Assembly (NCBI RefSeq): GCF_000013345.1
Contig: NC_007777.1
Coordinates: 1,612,001 to 1,676,000, forward strand
Length of the DNA stretch: 64,000 nt
Direction of reading: 5' to 3'
Source: Frankia casuarinae
Lineage (GTDB): Bacteria > Actinomycetota > Actinomycetes > Frankiales > Frankiaceae
Under the pieces are notes generated by a model. The model was not told the origin of the DNA. It was given only the letters and a program-made list of their open reading frames with translations, and searched no databases. A program made the translations under genes and the position numbers. Shown piece by piece: positions 17,706 to 25,970 of the stretch. How positions within the stretch are numbered: the stretch's first letter is position 1; the number at the start of each line of letters is the position of its first letter.

Positions 17706-18566
17706 ATGCCGGCACGGATCAGACCATCGATCCTGCTTCGGATTGTCGGTGCGGCCGCCGTGGCCCTGGTCGCCGTGGCCCTGGTCGCCGGGGTGGCTCT
17801 GCATCTCGTGGTGGGCGGGTCCGCCGGGGCGGGCGCACCCGGCCCCCGGCCCGGCGTGGACGGGACCTCACCAACCGCCCTGTCCGGCCGGAAGGTCGTT
17901 CTCGATCCCGGGCACAACGGAGGAAACGGCGCCGCCGCGGGGTCGATCAACCGGCGGGTTCCGGCCGGCGGTTTCGACAAGGAATGCGACACCGTCGGCG
18001 CCGAGACCGACAGTGGTTACCCGGAGCACGCCTTCACCTTCGACGTCGCTGGGCGGGCGGCGGCCATTCTGCGCTCCCGGGGCGCGAGCGTGATCCTGAC
18101 GCGCGACAACGACTCCGGGGTGGGCCCGTGCATCGACGAGCGGGCCCGCATCGGCAACCGGACCTCGGCCGACGCGGTGGTGTCGATACATGCCGACGGG
18201 GGACCGGCGGACGGGCGCGGCTTTCATGTCATCGCGCCCGCGCTCAGCCCGGACCGGGCCAACGCACCGATCCTCGCCCCGTCGGCACGTCTTGCGGCGA
18301 TGGTGCGATCCGCCTTCGGCCGGGCCACCGGGCAGCCACTGGCGGACTACCTGGGCGAGGATGGTATGACGATCCGCTCCGATCTCGGTGGGCTCAACCT
18401 CTCGCGGGTGCCGAAGGTCTTCCTGGAGTGCGGCAACATGCGCAACCGCACCGATGCGGCCGAGCTCGCCGACCCGGCCTGGCGGGCCCGGGCGGCGGCG
18501 GGCCTTGTGGACGGGATCACGTCGTTCCTGCTGGGGGACGAGGCGTCCTCGCCCGGCCCGGGCTGA
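17706..18566 (+). CDS. N-acetylmuramoyl-L-alanine amidase (Amidase_3)
   Basis: 286 residues with an uncleaved-looking N-terminal membrane anchor or signal (11-36), a Gly/Pro linker and an Amidase_3 domain from ~62. Zinc ligands H70 (VVLDPGHNG), E107 (YPEHAF) and H162 (SIHADGG) and catalytic E241 (FLECGN) are present. It should cleave the bond between N-acetylmuramic acid and L-alanine in the wall, on the outer face of the membrane, during division or remodelling. The insertion around INRRVPAGGFDKECDTVG resembles mycobacterial Ami1 proteins. It is the last gene before the converging tRNA cluster. Confidence 0.92.
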   Translation: MPARIRPSILLRIVGAAAVALVAVALVAGVALHLVVGGSAGAGAPGPRPGVDGTSPTALSGRKVVLDPGHNGGNGAAAGSINRRVPAGGFDKECDTVGAETDSGYPEHAFTFDVAGRAAAILRSRGASVILTRDNDSGVGPCIDERARIGNRTSADAVVSIHADGGPADGRGFHVIAPALSPDRANAPILAPSARLAAMVRSAFGRATGQPLADYLGEDGMTIRSDLGGLNLSRVPKVFLECGNMRNRTDAAELADPAWRARAAAGLVDGITSFLLGDEASSPGPG

Positions 18567-18657
18567 CCCGGCTTCGTCCGGCGATGGGCGCGGCGGGCGG
18601 CCGGGCCCATCGCCGGATTTCCGGGCGGCCCACCGCCCACCGGCCGTCGCACACGCA

Positions 18658-18684
18658 GAGGGCCACCCGTGACGGGTGGCCCTC
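18658..18684. terminator. Strong 12-base-pair hairpin between amidase and tRNA genes
   Basis: GAGGGCCACCCG and CGGGTGGCCCTC flank the loop TGA, a perfect 12-base-pair stem. It lies 27 bases beyond the 3' end of tRNA-Val and after the converging amidase gene, so it may end transcription from both sides. Confidence 0.7.
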
Positions 18685-18711
18685 ATAGGACAGCCAAAAC
18701 GTTTCTCGCGG

Positions 18712-18783
18712 TGGGCGATACTGGGATTGAACCAGTGACCTCTACCGTGTCAAGGTAGCGCTCTCCCACTGAGCTAATCGCCC
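18712..18783 (-). tRNA. tRNA-Val (anticodon GAC)
   Basis: A complete 72-base cloverleaf: acceptor GGGCGAT/ATCGCCC, anticodon stem CTACC/GGTAG with loop TTGACAC, and T-loop TTCAATC. The CCA end is not encoded. It is third in the Gly-Cys-Val cluster. Confidence 0.95.
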
Positions 18784-18796
18784 GCGAAAGGATCAG

Positions 18797-18868
18797 AGGC
18801 GGAGGCGGGAATCGAACCCGCGTACAGGGCTTTGCAGGCCCTTGCCTAAACCACTCGGCCACTCCGCC
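18797..18868 (-). tRNA. tRNA-Cys (anticodon GCA)
   Basis: 72 bases: acceptor GGCGGAG/CTCCGCC, anticodon stem GGGCC..GGCCC-like around loop CTGCAAA, T-loop TTCGATT, discriminator U. It lies 13 bases upstream of tRNA-Val. CCA is not encoded. Confidence 0.95.
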
Positions 18869-18911
18869 GTGGGAGGCCGCTGGGGACGGACCTCAAGCCT
18901 CTCTGCTCCCG

Positions 18912-18984
18912 AGCGGACGACGGGATTCGAACCCGCGACCCTCACCTTGGCAAGGTGATGCTCTACCAACTGAGCCACGTCCGC
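18912..18984 (-). tRNA. tRNA-Gly (anticodon GCC)
   Basis: 73 bases: acceptor GCGGACG/CGTCCGC, anticodon stem CACCT/AGGTG with loop TTGCCAA, T-loop TTCGAAT. It is first of the cluster. The Gly-Cys-Val arrangement is standard in actinobacteria. Confidence 0.95.
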
Positions 18985-19016
18985 GCTGCTCCGCGCTTCT
19001 CGGCGGTGCAGGTAGC

Positions 19017-19047
19017 ACTCTAGCGGACGATCGGGCCAGACGTCGAA
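19017..19047 (-). promoter_or_regulatory. Candidate promoter of the tRNA cluster
   Basis: On the minus strand TTCGAC (19047-19042) and TAGAGT (19022-19017) are spaced by 19 bases and lie 32 bases upstream of tRNA-Gly. TAGAGT is a good actinomycete -10; the spacing is slightly long. Confidence 0.35.
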
Positions 19048-19204
19048 CCGTCCGGCGGGCATCGCTGAGATGTTGCGTTGGGTCAAGGTTCTCCGGATGA
19101 ACACCGGCTTTCGCCCACGGCACGTCCATGCGGCTGGCGGCCGTCGAGGGGCTGGTCCATGCCCTGGGCGGCGGGTCACCTCGGGCGGCGGTAGCGTGAT
19201 CGGA

Positions 19205-20386
19205 ATGAGCGAGACGAACGTGGCGGCTCGGGAGACGAGCCCTCTCGGGCGTGTGGCACCGTCACCCCCGTGGGATGCCTCCTCGTTCCTGCTCGCCGGC
19301 GGCCGGTTCGCGACCGAGGTCGTGGAGATCAGCGATGACGCCGCGGTGCTGGATCGAGATGGCTTCTGGGCGGTCGTCGTCGACTTCAAGGGGGCCGTCC
19401 GTTGCATCCGGTTCGCCGACGTGCGGCCGGCGCCTCCCGGTGGTGTCGCGGCGCTGCGGCGTGGCCCCTGGCTCGGACCGTCGCGAGCCGCATGGGCGAC
19501 GACCATGAACCGGGCAGCCTACCTTGACGGGGTTGCGGCGATCCGTGAGCGCATCGCGGCGGGGGAGGTCTACCAGGTCAATCTCTGCCGATTGCTGTCG
19601 GCGCCCCTGTCGGCGCCCGCGGCGGAAGGCGCGGGGGGTCCCGGTGTCGGTGCCGCCGGTGTCGATCTCGGTGCCCTGGCGGCCGTCGTCGCCGCCGGCA
19701 ATCCCGCGCCGTACGCGGTCGTCCTGGACGTGCCGGAGGCCGGGGTGCGCATCGTCGGCGCCTCCCCGGAGCTGTTCCTCTCCCGCCAGGGCGACGTCGT
19801 GAGCTCCAGGCCCATCAAGGGAACCGGTCGGACGGCGGCGGATCTGCGGGAGAAGGACGTCGCCGAGAACATCATGATTGTCGATCTTGTTCGCAACGAT
19901 CTCGGGCGGGTTGCCCACCCGGGAAGCGTGACGGTGCCTTCACTCTGTGCTGTGGAGAAACACCCCGGTCTCGTGCACCTCGTCTCGACCGTCCGGGCCC
20001 GGCTGCGGCCGGGGGTGGGCTGGCGGGACCTCCTGGCGGCGACCTGCCCGCCCGGTTCCGTCTCCGGTGCGCCGAAGTCGAGTGCGCTGCGGATCATCCG
20101 AGAACTGGAACCGGCCTCTCGGGGCTACTACTGCGGGGGGATCGGCTGGGTGGATGCCGACCGGAACGTGGGTTGGCTGTCTGTTGGTATTCGTACGTTC
20201 TGGATCGAGGACGACCGGATCTGGTTCGGTACCGGCGCTGGTATCACGTGGGGGAGTGATCCGGACTCGGAGTGGCGTGAGACCGAGCTGAAGGCCGACC
20301 GGCTGGTGGGGCTGGCGAGCCGATCGGACGATAAGCCGGGCACCGGCGGTGGGCCGAGGACAAAAGGACCCGCCTGGCGGCGCTAG
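19205..20386 (+). CDS. pabB: Aminodeoxychorismate synthase component I
   Basis: 393 residues from ATG 19205; GTG 19193 in the same frame is possible. The chorismate-binding fold shows GEVYQVNLCR, GASPELFLSR, PIKGTGRT, IMIVDLVRNDLGRV and GSVSGAPKSSALRI. PIKGT, with its lysine, is the PabB signature, where anthranilate synthase has PIAGT. It aminates chorismate to 4-amino-4-deoxychorismate for folate, using ammonia from a PabA partner not in the window. The N-terminal domain is short. The stop codon lies in the loop of a terminator hairpin. Confidence 0.9.
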   Translation: MSETNVAARETSPLGRVAPSPPWDASSFLLAGGRFATEVVEISDDAAVLDRDGFWAVVVDFKGAVRCIRFADVRPAPPGGVAALRRGPWLGPSRAAWATTMNRAAYLDGVAAIRERIAAGEVYQVNLCRLLSAPLSAPAAEGAGGPGVGAAGVDLGALAAVVAAGNPAPYAVVLDVPEAGVRIVGASPELFLSRQGDVVSSRPIKGTGRTAADLREKDVAENIMIVDLVRNDLGRVAHPGSVTVPSLCAVEKHPGLVHLVSTVRARLRPGVGWRDLLAATCPPGSVSGAPKSSALRIIRELEPASRGYYCGGIGWVDADRNVGWLSVGIRTFWIEDDRIWFGTGAGITWGSDPDSEWRETELKADRLVGLASRSDDKPGTGGGPRTKGPAWRR

Positions 20387-20400
20387 GCCGGCCAGGCGGG
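20369..20400 (+). terminator. 10-base-pair hairpin enclosing the pabB stop codon
   Basis: CCCGCCTGGC (20369-20378) pairs with GCCAGGCGGG (20391-20400). The 12-base loop contains the TAG stop at 20384-20386. Confidence 0.6.
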
Positions 20401-20538
20401 CGGGTGCTCTGTGTGTGACTGGTCTGTGTGTGACCGGGTGGAAGCTACCTCGGATGCAGGTGGGGAAGGGCCTCCCCTGGTCGCAAAATGCCCGCACCGG
20501 CTTGCCGGGATCGGACAGCGGTCCCGACCCCGGTGAGA

Positions 20539-20970
20539 TCACCGCTCGGGGCCGCCCCAGATGAGGAGGGCGAGTTCGGCGTCAAGATCGATGATGTCGC
20601 TCTCCCCGCCGAGGGGGACGGCTGAATACGTCCGCCGTAGGAAGGCCAGCACCTCGGACCGCGGCATCTCGAACAGTGCATGCCCGGACGGGCTGGACAG
20701 GGACAGGCAGACGATCCGTCCCCCGGACTGGGCGGCAGGCCACACCTGCACGTCGCCATCCCCGGCAGGTCGGCGCACACCGTCGCTGAGGAGCTGGCGC
20801 GCGAATGTCCACTCCACGACCTCGTCCGCACCGGTGCGGAAGCCGATGCTGATCGCGTACGGATCGGCCGGCTCGTACCGGACGGTGGCGGCGACCGGCA
20901 CGGGCGCCCCGCCGGGAACGACAAGGCGGAGGGCGAGTTCTGCGGTGATTGAATCGTGACGAATAGTCAT
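20539..20970 (-). CDS. ssgB: SsgA/SsgB-like sporulation and cell-division protein
   Basis: 143 residues from ATG 20970, with GAGAGG eight bases upstream. Motifs match SsgA-like proteins: an N-terminal ELALRLVVPGGAPVPVAATV, YEPADPYAISIGFRTG, VEWTFARQLLSDG and SGHALFEMPRSEVLAFLRRT. In Streptomyces SsgB recruits FtsZ to sporulation septa, and its presence implies a sporulating actinomycete. It is acidic and soluble, with no partner gene. About 445 non-coding bases upstream, including an AT-rich patch, suggest substantial promoter control. Assignment to SsgB rather than another SsgA-like protein is tentative. Confidence 0.85.
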   Translation of the reverse strand: MTIRHDSITAELALRLVVPGGAPVPVAATVRYEPADPYAISIGFRTGADEVVEWTFARQLLSDGVRRPAGDGDVQVWPAAQSGGRIVCLSLSSPSGHALFEMPRSEVLAFLRRTYSAVPLGGESDIIDLDAELALLIWGGPER

Positions 20971-21414
20971 CGGGCGGCCTCTCATGGTGCGATGGTGCGG
21001 GCGAGCACCCGTGTAACGGGATAGTTCCCTCTCCGAGTCCCGTTGGAAACAAGATTATGCCAAGACAACATCCGTTACGGTAGTTCGGGCGAGTTGCCTG
21101 GCCCGGAAGGGTGAACCTGCTTCGAGTGATCATGGTTCGGTCGACTATCGGACGGATCTTCTACTTATATCCTATAGATGATTACTGTCCGTAGCGTCCG
21201 AACGTCCCCGAGCGCCAGGTCATCCCGCCAAGGCCGTTCCCCCGTGAGCCTTCCCCATCGGGACCCTTCCCAACCACGGCCAGTCGCGGCGAACCTGACC
21301 CAGTCCGGCCACCGGACAGGACGGTGGACATCGCCCCATCCGTCCGTCGACCCCCCGCTGCCGCCCCCCTTCGTCGGCCCGTATCCCCGGCGTGTAGGGT
21401 GGTCCCACCGGCAA
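20971..21414. other. Intergenic region upstream of ssgB and tRNA-Val(CAC)
   Basis: 444 bases without a gene. It includes an unusually AT-rich stretch for this genome (about 21155-21185, CTTATATCCTATAGATG) and, on the minus strand, a CATAAT element (about 21050-21060) that could be a -10 for ssgB. Nothing else was recognised. Confidence 0.5.
21370..21400 (+). promoter_or_regulatory. Candidate promoter of tRNA-Val(CAC)
   Basis: TTCGTC (21370-21375) and TAGGGT (21395-21400) are spaced by 19 bases. The -10-like box ends 14 bases before the tRNA. Confidence 0.35.
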
Positions 21415-21486
21415 GGGCGTATAGCTCAGTGGTAGAGCGCTGCCTTCACACGGCAGAGGTCCGTGGTTCGAAACCACGTACGCCCA
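21415..21486 (+). tRNA. tRNA-Val (anticodon CAC)
   Basis: 72 bases: acceptor GGGCGTA/TACGCCC, anticodon stem CTGCC/GGCAG with loop TTCACAC, T-arm CCGTGG TTCGAAA CCACG. CCA is not encoded. A 15-base piece of its T-arm recurs at 22525-22539. Confidence 0.95.
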
Positions 21487-22524
21487 CGCGATTGGGCTTG
21501 CCATGCTCCGCTCCCGGGCCGGGAGCTTGTTGTGCTCCCATGAGATATCTGTCCGATGGATGATCTTCGCGCCCCCCGCGATGCGGCGTTTTTCCTGGTC
21601 CGGGTGGGTTTGTCGGTGCCTGGGAGGGGCTACTCCAAACGGGTGGTGCAGCTCGGCGGTGTCCTCTCCCGCCGGCGGGACTCGGCACGTTTCCCCCGGT
21701 GGCAGGCCGTCTCGGTCCCGTCCGAGGTCTGCCCGGGTGTGCCCCCGGCCCTCGCGGCGTGCTGTGGCTCGAAGGGTGGTCGGAGCTGTCCGCCCCCGGT
21801 GGGGCGCCTGCCTCGGGGAGTGGTGCGAAATATCCCCGATTGGCCGGTTTCTGGGTGTCTGGGCTGCGACGTCGTGGGCTGGCGACGAATCGACATCTAC
21901 CCCCACTTTGGTGGGGACATCGCCGATGGAGGCGGATCCCGGAGGGGGTCCCGGCCGATGCTCCAGCCCGGGAGACAGTGTGGGCGACGAGCGCGTCGAT
22001 ACCTCGACCCGGGGTCGGCTCCGAGCCTCGTTCTTCACGGAAAGTGACGTCCAAGCCCGCGTCGCCGTGCCCCTGGGTGCATCGCGCGAGCCGCCACCGC
22101 GATGCGTCGCGGCCCTTGGGAGCGGGCCTGTCCACCTTTCGGGCGCATGCTGTTGATTCGTGGTGCCCGTGGAGTTCCGCGTGCTGGAGATGGTCGCCGC
22201 CGTGCGTCGCCGTGGAACGATTCCGGTGGTCGTTGATATACCGGTTGGTCCATGGTTGATCGGCATCGTTGTGCGTCCCGCCCCTTTCCGCAGGTCACTG
22301 GTTTGCGAGCGGGGTCCACGCCGGGTCCGATTGGCGTTTTCCCCCATGAAGGTGCCGCTGACGCTGTACAGATCGGCTTAACGTCCGCTAAGCTGGTCGG
22401 GCAGGGCGTAACGGGCTCGGGCTGTCGCAAGGTTGTCGTGATGGCTTCTCGCGGGGTTGCGCCGGGAGGGCTCCTCTCGGTCGCGGACCTCTCGTGCGCA
22501 TCATCCGCGCGTCAGATCCAGGGC

Positions 22525-22539
22525 GCCGTGGTTCGAAAC
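22525..22539 (+). repeat. 15-base duplicate of the tRNA-Val(CAC) T-arm
   Basis: CCGTGGTTCGAAACC is identical to 21461-21475 in tRNA-Val(CAC), 1064 bases upstream and in the same orientation. The sequence around it does not fold as a tRNA, so it is a fragment: possibly an attachment-site relic or a decayed tRNA. Confidence 0.6.
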
Positions 22540-22552
22540 CGATTACGTCACT

Positions 22553-22595
22553 TGAGGGGGACTGGCGGCGACCCCCCCACGCCGTCAGTCTCCCT
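22553..22595 (+). terminator. 17-base-pair hairpin in the gene-poor region
   Basis: 22553-22569 (GAGGGGGACTGGCGGCG) pairs with 22579-22595 (CGCCGTCAGTCTCCCTC) with only two G-U pairs and a 9-base C-rich loop. It starts 13 bases after the tRNA-like fragment. It looks like a terminator, although no gene ends just before it. Confidence 0.5.
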
Positions 22596-22829
22596 CTTCA
22601 TGCGCCGGACCGCACCCGCACGCGAGCCTCCTCGCCTACCGGGGGCGTCTCTCGTCGCTCAGATCCTGATAAATTGACGAGATGATATTGCTCCCCCCCG
22701 GGGAGCTCGTCCCGGGGAGGCGGTGCCCTTGCTGACGGCCGAGCAGGTTCCGGTGTCCATGGCCCGCTCGATGGGCGCTGCCTGCGTGTTCACTCGGCTC
22801 GGCCGGGGCGGCGTCGTGGCGGTCGCCCC

Positions 22830-23408
22830 GTGACGGCCGAGCTCTCACCCGAGGGGGTTCCCCTGGAGGAGCAGGCGGGGGTCGGCGGTCCGGATGCTTT
22901 CCAGCGGCTCTACACCCCGCATCGCATGGCTTATATCAGGGGTGAGGGCCGCTCCCGTGACGATGAATGCCCATTCTGCTCCATTGTCGGGATGTCCGAC
23001 GAGGACGGCCTCGTGGTTGCCCGGGGTAAAAGCGTCTACGCGGTCCTCAACCTGTACCCCTACAATGCCGGACACCTTCTCGTCGTGCCCTATCGCCACG
23101 TCGCGGACTACGCCGACATGGACCCCGAAGAGATCGTCGAGATGGCATTCTTCGTTCAGCACGCGCTCCGTGCGCTGCGGGCCGCCAGCGGGGCCCACGG
23201 GTTCAACACCGGCATGAACCTGGGGGATGTCGCCGGCGCCGGGATCGCCTCGCACGTGCATCAGCACGTGGTGCCGCGGTGGGGCGGTGACACGAACTTC
23301 ATGCCCGTGGTGGGCGCGACCAGGGTGCTGCCCGCCCTGCTCGGGCAGACCAGGCAGATGCTCGCCCAGGCCTGGGCGCAGACCGCGTCCGACGAGCAGG
23401 GCGGATAG
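22830..23408 (+). CDS. HIT-domain nucleotide phosphorylase/hydrolase
   Basis: 192 residues from GTG 22830; the N-terminal DAFQRLYTPHRMAYI matches mycobacterial homologues and supports this start. The HIT motif is SHVHQHVVPRW (H142, H144, H146), preceded by VYAVLNLYPYNAGHLLVVPYRHV; a CPFC pair (47-50) may bind zinc. The mycobacterial orthologue (Rv2613c) is a diadenosine-tetraphosphate phosphorylase. In other actinobacteria it heads the pgsA1-pimA cluster; here an EF-G-like gene on the other strand intervenes. Its start overlaps the stop of a short upstream frame. Confidence 0.9.
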   Translation: MTAELSPEGVPLEEQAGVGGPDAFQRLYTPHRMAYIRGEGRSRDDECPFCSIVGMSDEDGLVVARGKSVYAVLNLYPYNAGHLLVVPYRHVADYADMDPEEIVEMAFFVQHALRALRAASGAHGFNTGMNLGDVAGAGIASHVHQHVVPRWGGDTNFMPVVGATRVLPALLGQTRQMLAQAWAQTASDEQGG

Positions 23409-23460
23409 CGCCGGGCCCGGTGGAGGCCGCAGCCGGGTCGGGGCGCCCCCGTCGGGGCTG

Positions 23461-23505
23461 CCCGCCGCACCGGGTCCCGCCCGGCGTCCTGCCCGGTGCG
23501 GCGGG
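23461..23505 (+). terminator. Perfect 14-base-pair hairpin after the HIT gene
   Basis: CCCGCCGCACCGGG (23461-23474) and CCCGGTGCGGCGGG (23492-23505) are exact complements around a 17-base loop, 52 bases after the HIT stop. No T tract. Confidence 0.65.
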
Positions 23506-23620
23506 TGTGCGGTCACGGATGTCTCCCGTCGGCGATCCTTCCTGAGTTGGGCCGAAGGTTGCCAGTCGTCCGCCTTTCCCGCTTTATGTCCGATTCCTGC
23601 TTTATGCCGATTTTTTCGCT

Positions 23621-25789
23621 TCACGCCGACAGGGCATCCCCAAGCTGTGGTGGCATCGGCTCGTAGCCGCGATGGTTCCGCGTGAAGCTACCCGTGCCGT
23701 GGCTCAAGGATCGTAGTTCAATCGCATATCTGATCATTTCGCTCGCAGGGACCTCTGCGTGAATGACCGCCCGGGGGGTGGCCCTGGGCCTGCCAGGGAT
23801 GGGTTCCATCCCGACGACCCGTCCTCGGCGAGTGGACAGGTCGCCCATCACGGCCCCGACGTACTCGTCGGGTACCAGGACGTCAACGGCCAGGATCGGC
23901 TCGAGCACGACGACGCCGGCGGCCCGGGCCGCGTCCTTGAGCGCCAGTGCGCCGGCGATCTGAAAGGCCATGTCCGAGGAGTCGACGCTGTGCGCCTTGC
24001 CGTCAACGAGGCGGACCCGTAGATCAACCATGGGATGGCCGGTGCGGACGCCCTGCGCCATCTGCGCCCGGACGCCCTTCTCCACCGACGGGATGAAGGC
24101 CCGGGGAACCGCGCCGCCGACCACCTCATCGACGAACTCGAAGCCCCCGCCCGCCGGGAGCGGTTCGACCTCGATCTGGCATACCGCGAACTGACCGTGC
24201 CCACCGGACTGCTTGACCTGACGGCCGAGTCCGCGTGCCGGGGCACGCAGTGTCTCCCGCAGCGGGATCCGGGGCGCGATCCGGTCCACCGCGGCGCCGT
24301 AGCGCTGGGCGAGCCGTTCCAGGACCGCGTCGCTGTGGGCCTCGCCCATGCACCACAGGACGAGTTGGGCGGTCTCGGGGTTCTGCTCGATCCGTAGCGT
24401 CGGGTCCTCCACGGCCAGCCGGCCGAGTGCGGTCGACAGCCTGTCCTCGTCCGCGCGGCTTCGGGCACTGATCGCGACGGGGAGCTGCGGTTCGGGCATC
24501 GACCATGCGGGCAGGTAGCGCGGGTCGTCGCGATCGGAGAGGGTGTCGCCGGTCTCGGCGGTGCTGAGCTTCGTCACCACGCAGATGCCGCCGGCCGGGC
24601 ACTCGCCCACCGTGTGCAGAACCGAGCCGTACGGCCGGGAGAGCGCCCCGACCTGCTCGTCGTCGTCGTGGTCGGCGTGCCTGGCCGTGGCTCTGCCGTG
24701 CCCGCTGACGTGCACCGCATCGTCGGGATGCAGCGTGCCGGAGAACACCCGAATCACCGACATCCGGCCCACGTAAGGGTCCGTGGTCGTCTTCACGACC
24801 TCGGCCACGAGCGGCCCGGCCGGATCACCGTGGCTCTGCTCGCAGGGGGAGCCGTCAGGGCGGCTCACCGGCGGCAGGAGATGCTCCCGCGGCGAGGGGA
24901 ACCCCTGCACGAACAGGTCCAGCAGCTCGACGGAGCCGAAACCGCCGGCCCGATCGACGCCCCGATCGCTCCCTGCACCGGCGCCCGGACCCGAGGTCGA
25001 ACCCGGAAGCAGACCGGCCGGCAACACCGGGAAGAACGTCCCGCGGGCGACCGCGGTCTCCAGATCGCCGAGCAGGAGCTTGGTGTCGGGCTCATCACCG
25101 GACAGGTACCGGTCGAGGAGGGCCTCGTCCTCGCTCTCAGCGATGATCCCCTCGACCAGGGCGGCGCGGGCGGAGGCGTACCGGCCGGTGAGGTCGGCCG
25201 GGGTGGCGAGTTCCCGGCAGCCGCCGTCCGGGTACTCCCGCACCCGCCCGGACAGCAGATCCACCAGCCGCATCGAGGCGCCGGCCTCCCGCTCGGGCAG
25301 GTAGGCCGGCAGCACACCGGCCCCGAAGGCCCGTTGGCAGCCCTCGACGGCCGCCGCGAAATCGGCCCGGGGATGGTCGAGATGGGTGAGCACGATCGCG
25401 CGGGGCATGCCGACCCCGGCGCACTCCGCCCACACCATGCCGGTCGCGCCATCCACCCCGTCGATCGCGCTGACGACGAACAGAGCGGCGTCGGCGGCCC
25501 GCAGGCCCGCCCGCAGCTCGCCCACGAAGTCGGGATAGCCCGGGGTGTCCAGAAGATTGATCGTGAGCCCGCGATGACTGACCGAACACAGGGTGAGGCT
25601 GACCGACCGTGCCGGGCGACGCTCGGGATCGGCATGGCCGACGTAGCTGGTCTGGGCGGTCTGACGGTCGCCGTTCTGGCGGTCCGGCGGCCCGGCGGTG
25701 GCGAGTAGACGGTCCACCAGAGCCGTCTTGCCCGCGCCGGTGTGGCCTACCAGGACGACGTTGCGCACATCGCACGAGGCTGATGACAT
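23621..25789 (-). CDS. EF-G-like translational GTPase (EF-G2 type)
   Basis: 722 residues from ATG 25789, preceded by a strong AAGGAGG site; longer upstream frames are ignored. Five-domain EF-G layout: P-loop GHTGAGKT (15-22), G3 DTPGYPDF (81-88), G4 THLD (135-138), then domains II-V with GGHGQFAVCQIEVEP. Canonical EF-G has NKxD at G4 and RGITI in switch I; here G4 is THLD and switch I is replaced by ARSVSLTL, so it is not the housekeeping factor. Actinobacterial EF-G2 proteins of this kind have no proven role in translocation. It is encoded opposite to its neighbours within an otherwise co-directional lipid block. Confidence 0.88.
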   Translation of the reverse strand: MSSASCDVRNVVLVGHTGAGKTALVDRLLATAGPPDRQNGDRQTAQTSYVGHADPERRPARSVSLTLCSVSHRGLTINLLDTPGYPDFVGELRAGLRAADAALFVVSAIDGVDGATGMVWAECAGVGMPRAIVLTHLDHPRADFAAAVEGCQRAFGAGVLPAYLPEREAGASMRLVDLLSGRVREYPDGGCRELATPADLTGRYASARAALVEGIIAESEDEALLDRYLSGDEPDTKLLLGDLETAVARGTFFPVLPAGLLPGSTSGPGAGAGSDRGVDRAGGFGSVELLDLFVQGFPSPREHLLPPVSRPDGSPCEQSHGDPAGPLVAEVVKTTTDPYVGRMSVIRVFSGTLHPDDAVHVSGHGRATARHADHDDDEQVGALSRPYGSVLHTVGECPAGGICVVTKLSTAETGDTLSDRDDPRYLPAWSMPEPQLPVAISARSRADEDRLSTALGRLAVEDPTLRIEQNPETAQLVLWCMGEAHSDAVLERLAQRYGAAVDRIAPRIPLRETLRAPARGLGRQVKQSGGHGQFAVCQIEVEPLPAGGGFEFVDEVVGGAVPRAFIPSVEKGVRAQMAQGVRTGHPMVDLRVRLVDGKAHSVDSSDMAFQIAGALALKDAARAAGVVVLEPILAVDVLVPDEYVGAVMGDLSTRRGRVVGMEPIPGRPRATPRAVIHAEVPASEMIRYAIELRSLSHGTGSFTRNHRGYEPMPPQLGDALSA

Positions 25790-25970
25790 CCTCGCCTCCT
25801 TGACTGGGAGGTAACGGCCTGTTCGGTAACGGCAGAGTCCTCCCCTGTTACCTGGGACACAAGCCCGAGGGCGGCCGTGGTCGGGAATGCGCGGATCGTG
25901 GCGGCTGTACTGTGAAGACCGCCCGAAGTCGGGCGCACGCGGGACGACCACGCGGGACGACGGGACGGAC

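Larger units (their letters stand above)
21487..22829. other. Gene-poor region between tRNA-Val(CAC) and the HIT gene
   Basis: 1343 bases without a convincing gene. Open frames of 130-375 codons exist on both strands, but their Arg/Pro/Ser/Gly-rich translations match nothing I recognise. Visible features are a small hairpin CCCCAC/GTGGGG (21901-21916), a dyad GCTTA/TAAGC (22376-22393), a copy of the tRNA-Val T-arm (22525-22539) and a 17-base-pair hairpin (22553-22595). In mycobacteria thrS occupies this place upstream of the HIT gene; it is absent here. A short frame ending VVAVAP at 22833 overlaps the HIT start and may be a remnant. Confidence 0.6.

Noticed and set aside
21220-22347. Minus-strand frame of about 375 codons across tRNA-Val and the gene-poor region
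   Set aside because: It reads antisense through a functional tRNA and encodes Arg/Pro/Thr-rich sequence typical of chance frames in GC-rich DNA.
22500-22545. A second tRNA-Val gene
   Set aside because: Only the T-arm-like 15 bases match; acceptor, D-arm and anticodon arms cannot be formed around it.
22252-22677. Plus-strand frame of 141 codons before the HIT gene
   Set aside because: It has no ribosome-binding site, odd composition and no family resemblance, and it spans the tRNA-like fragment and the hairpin.
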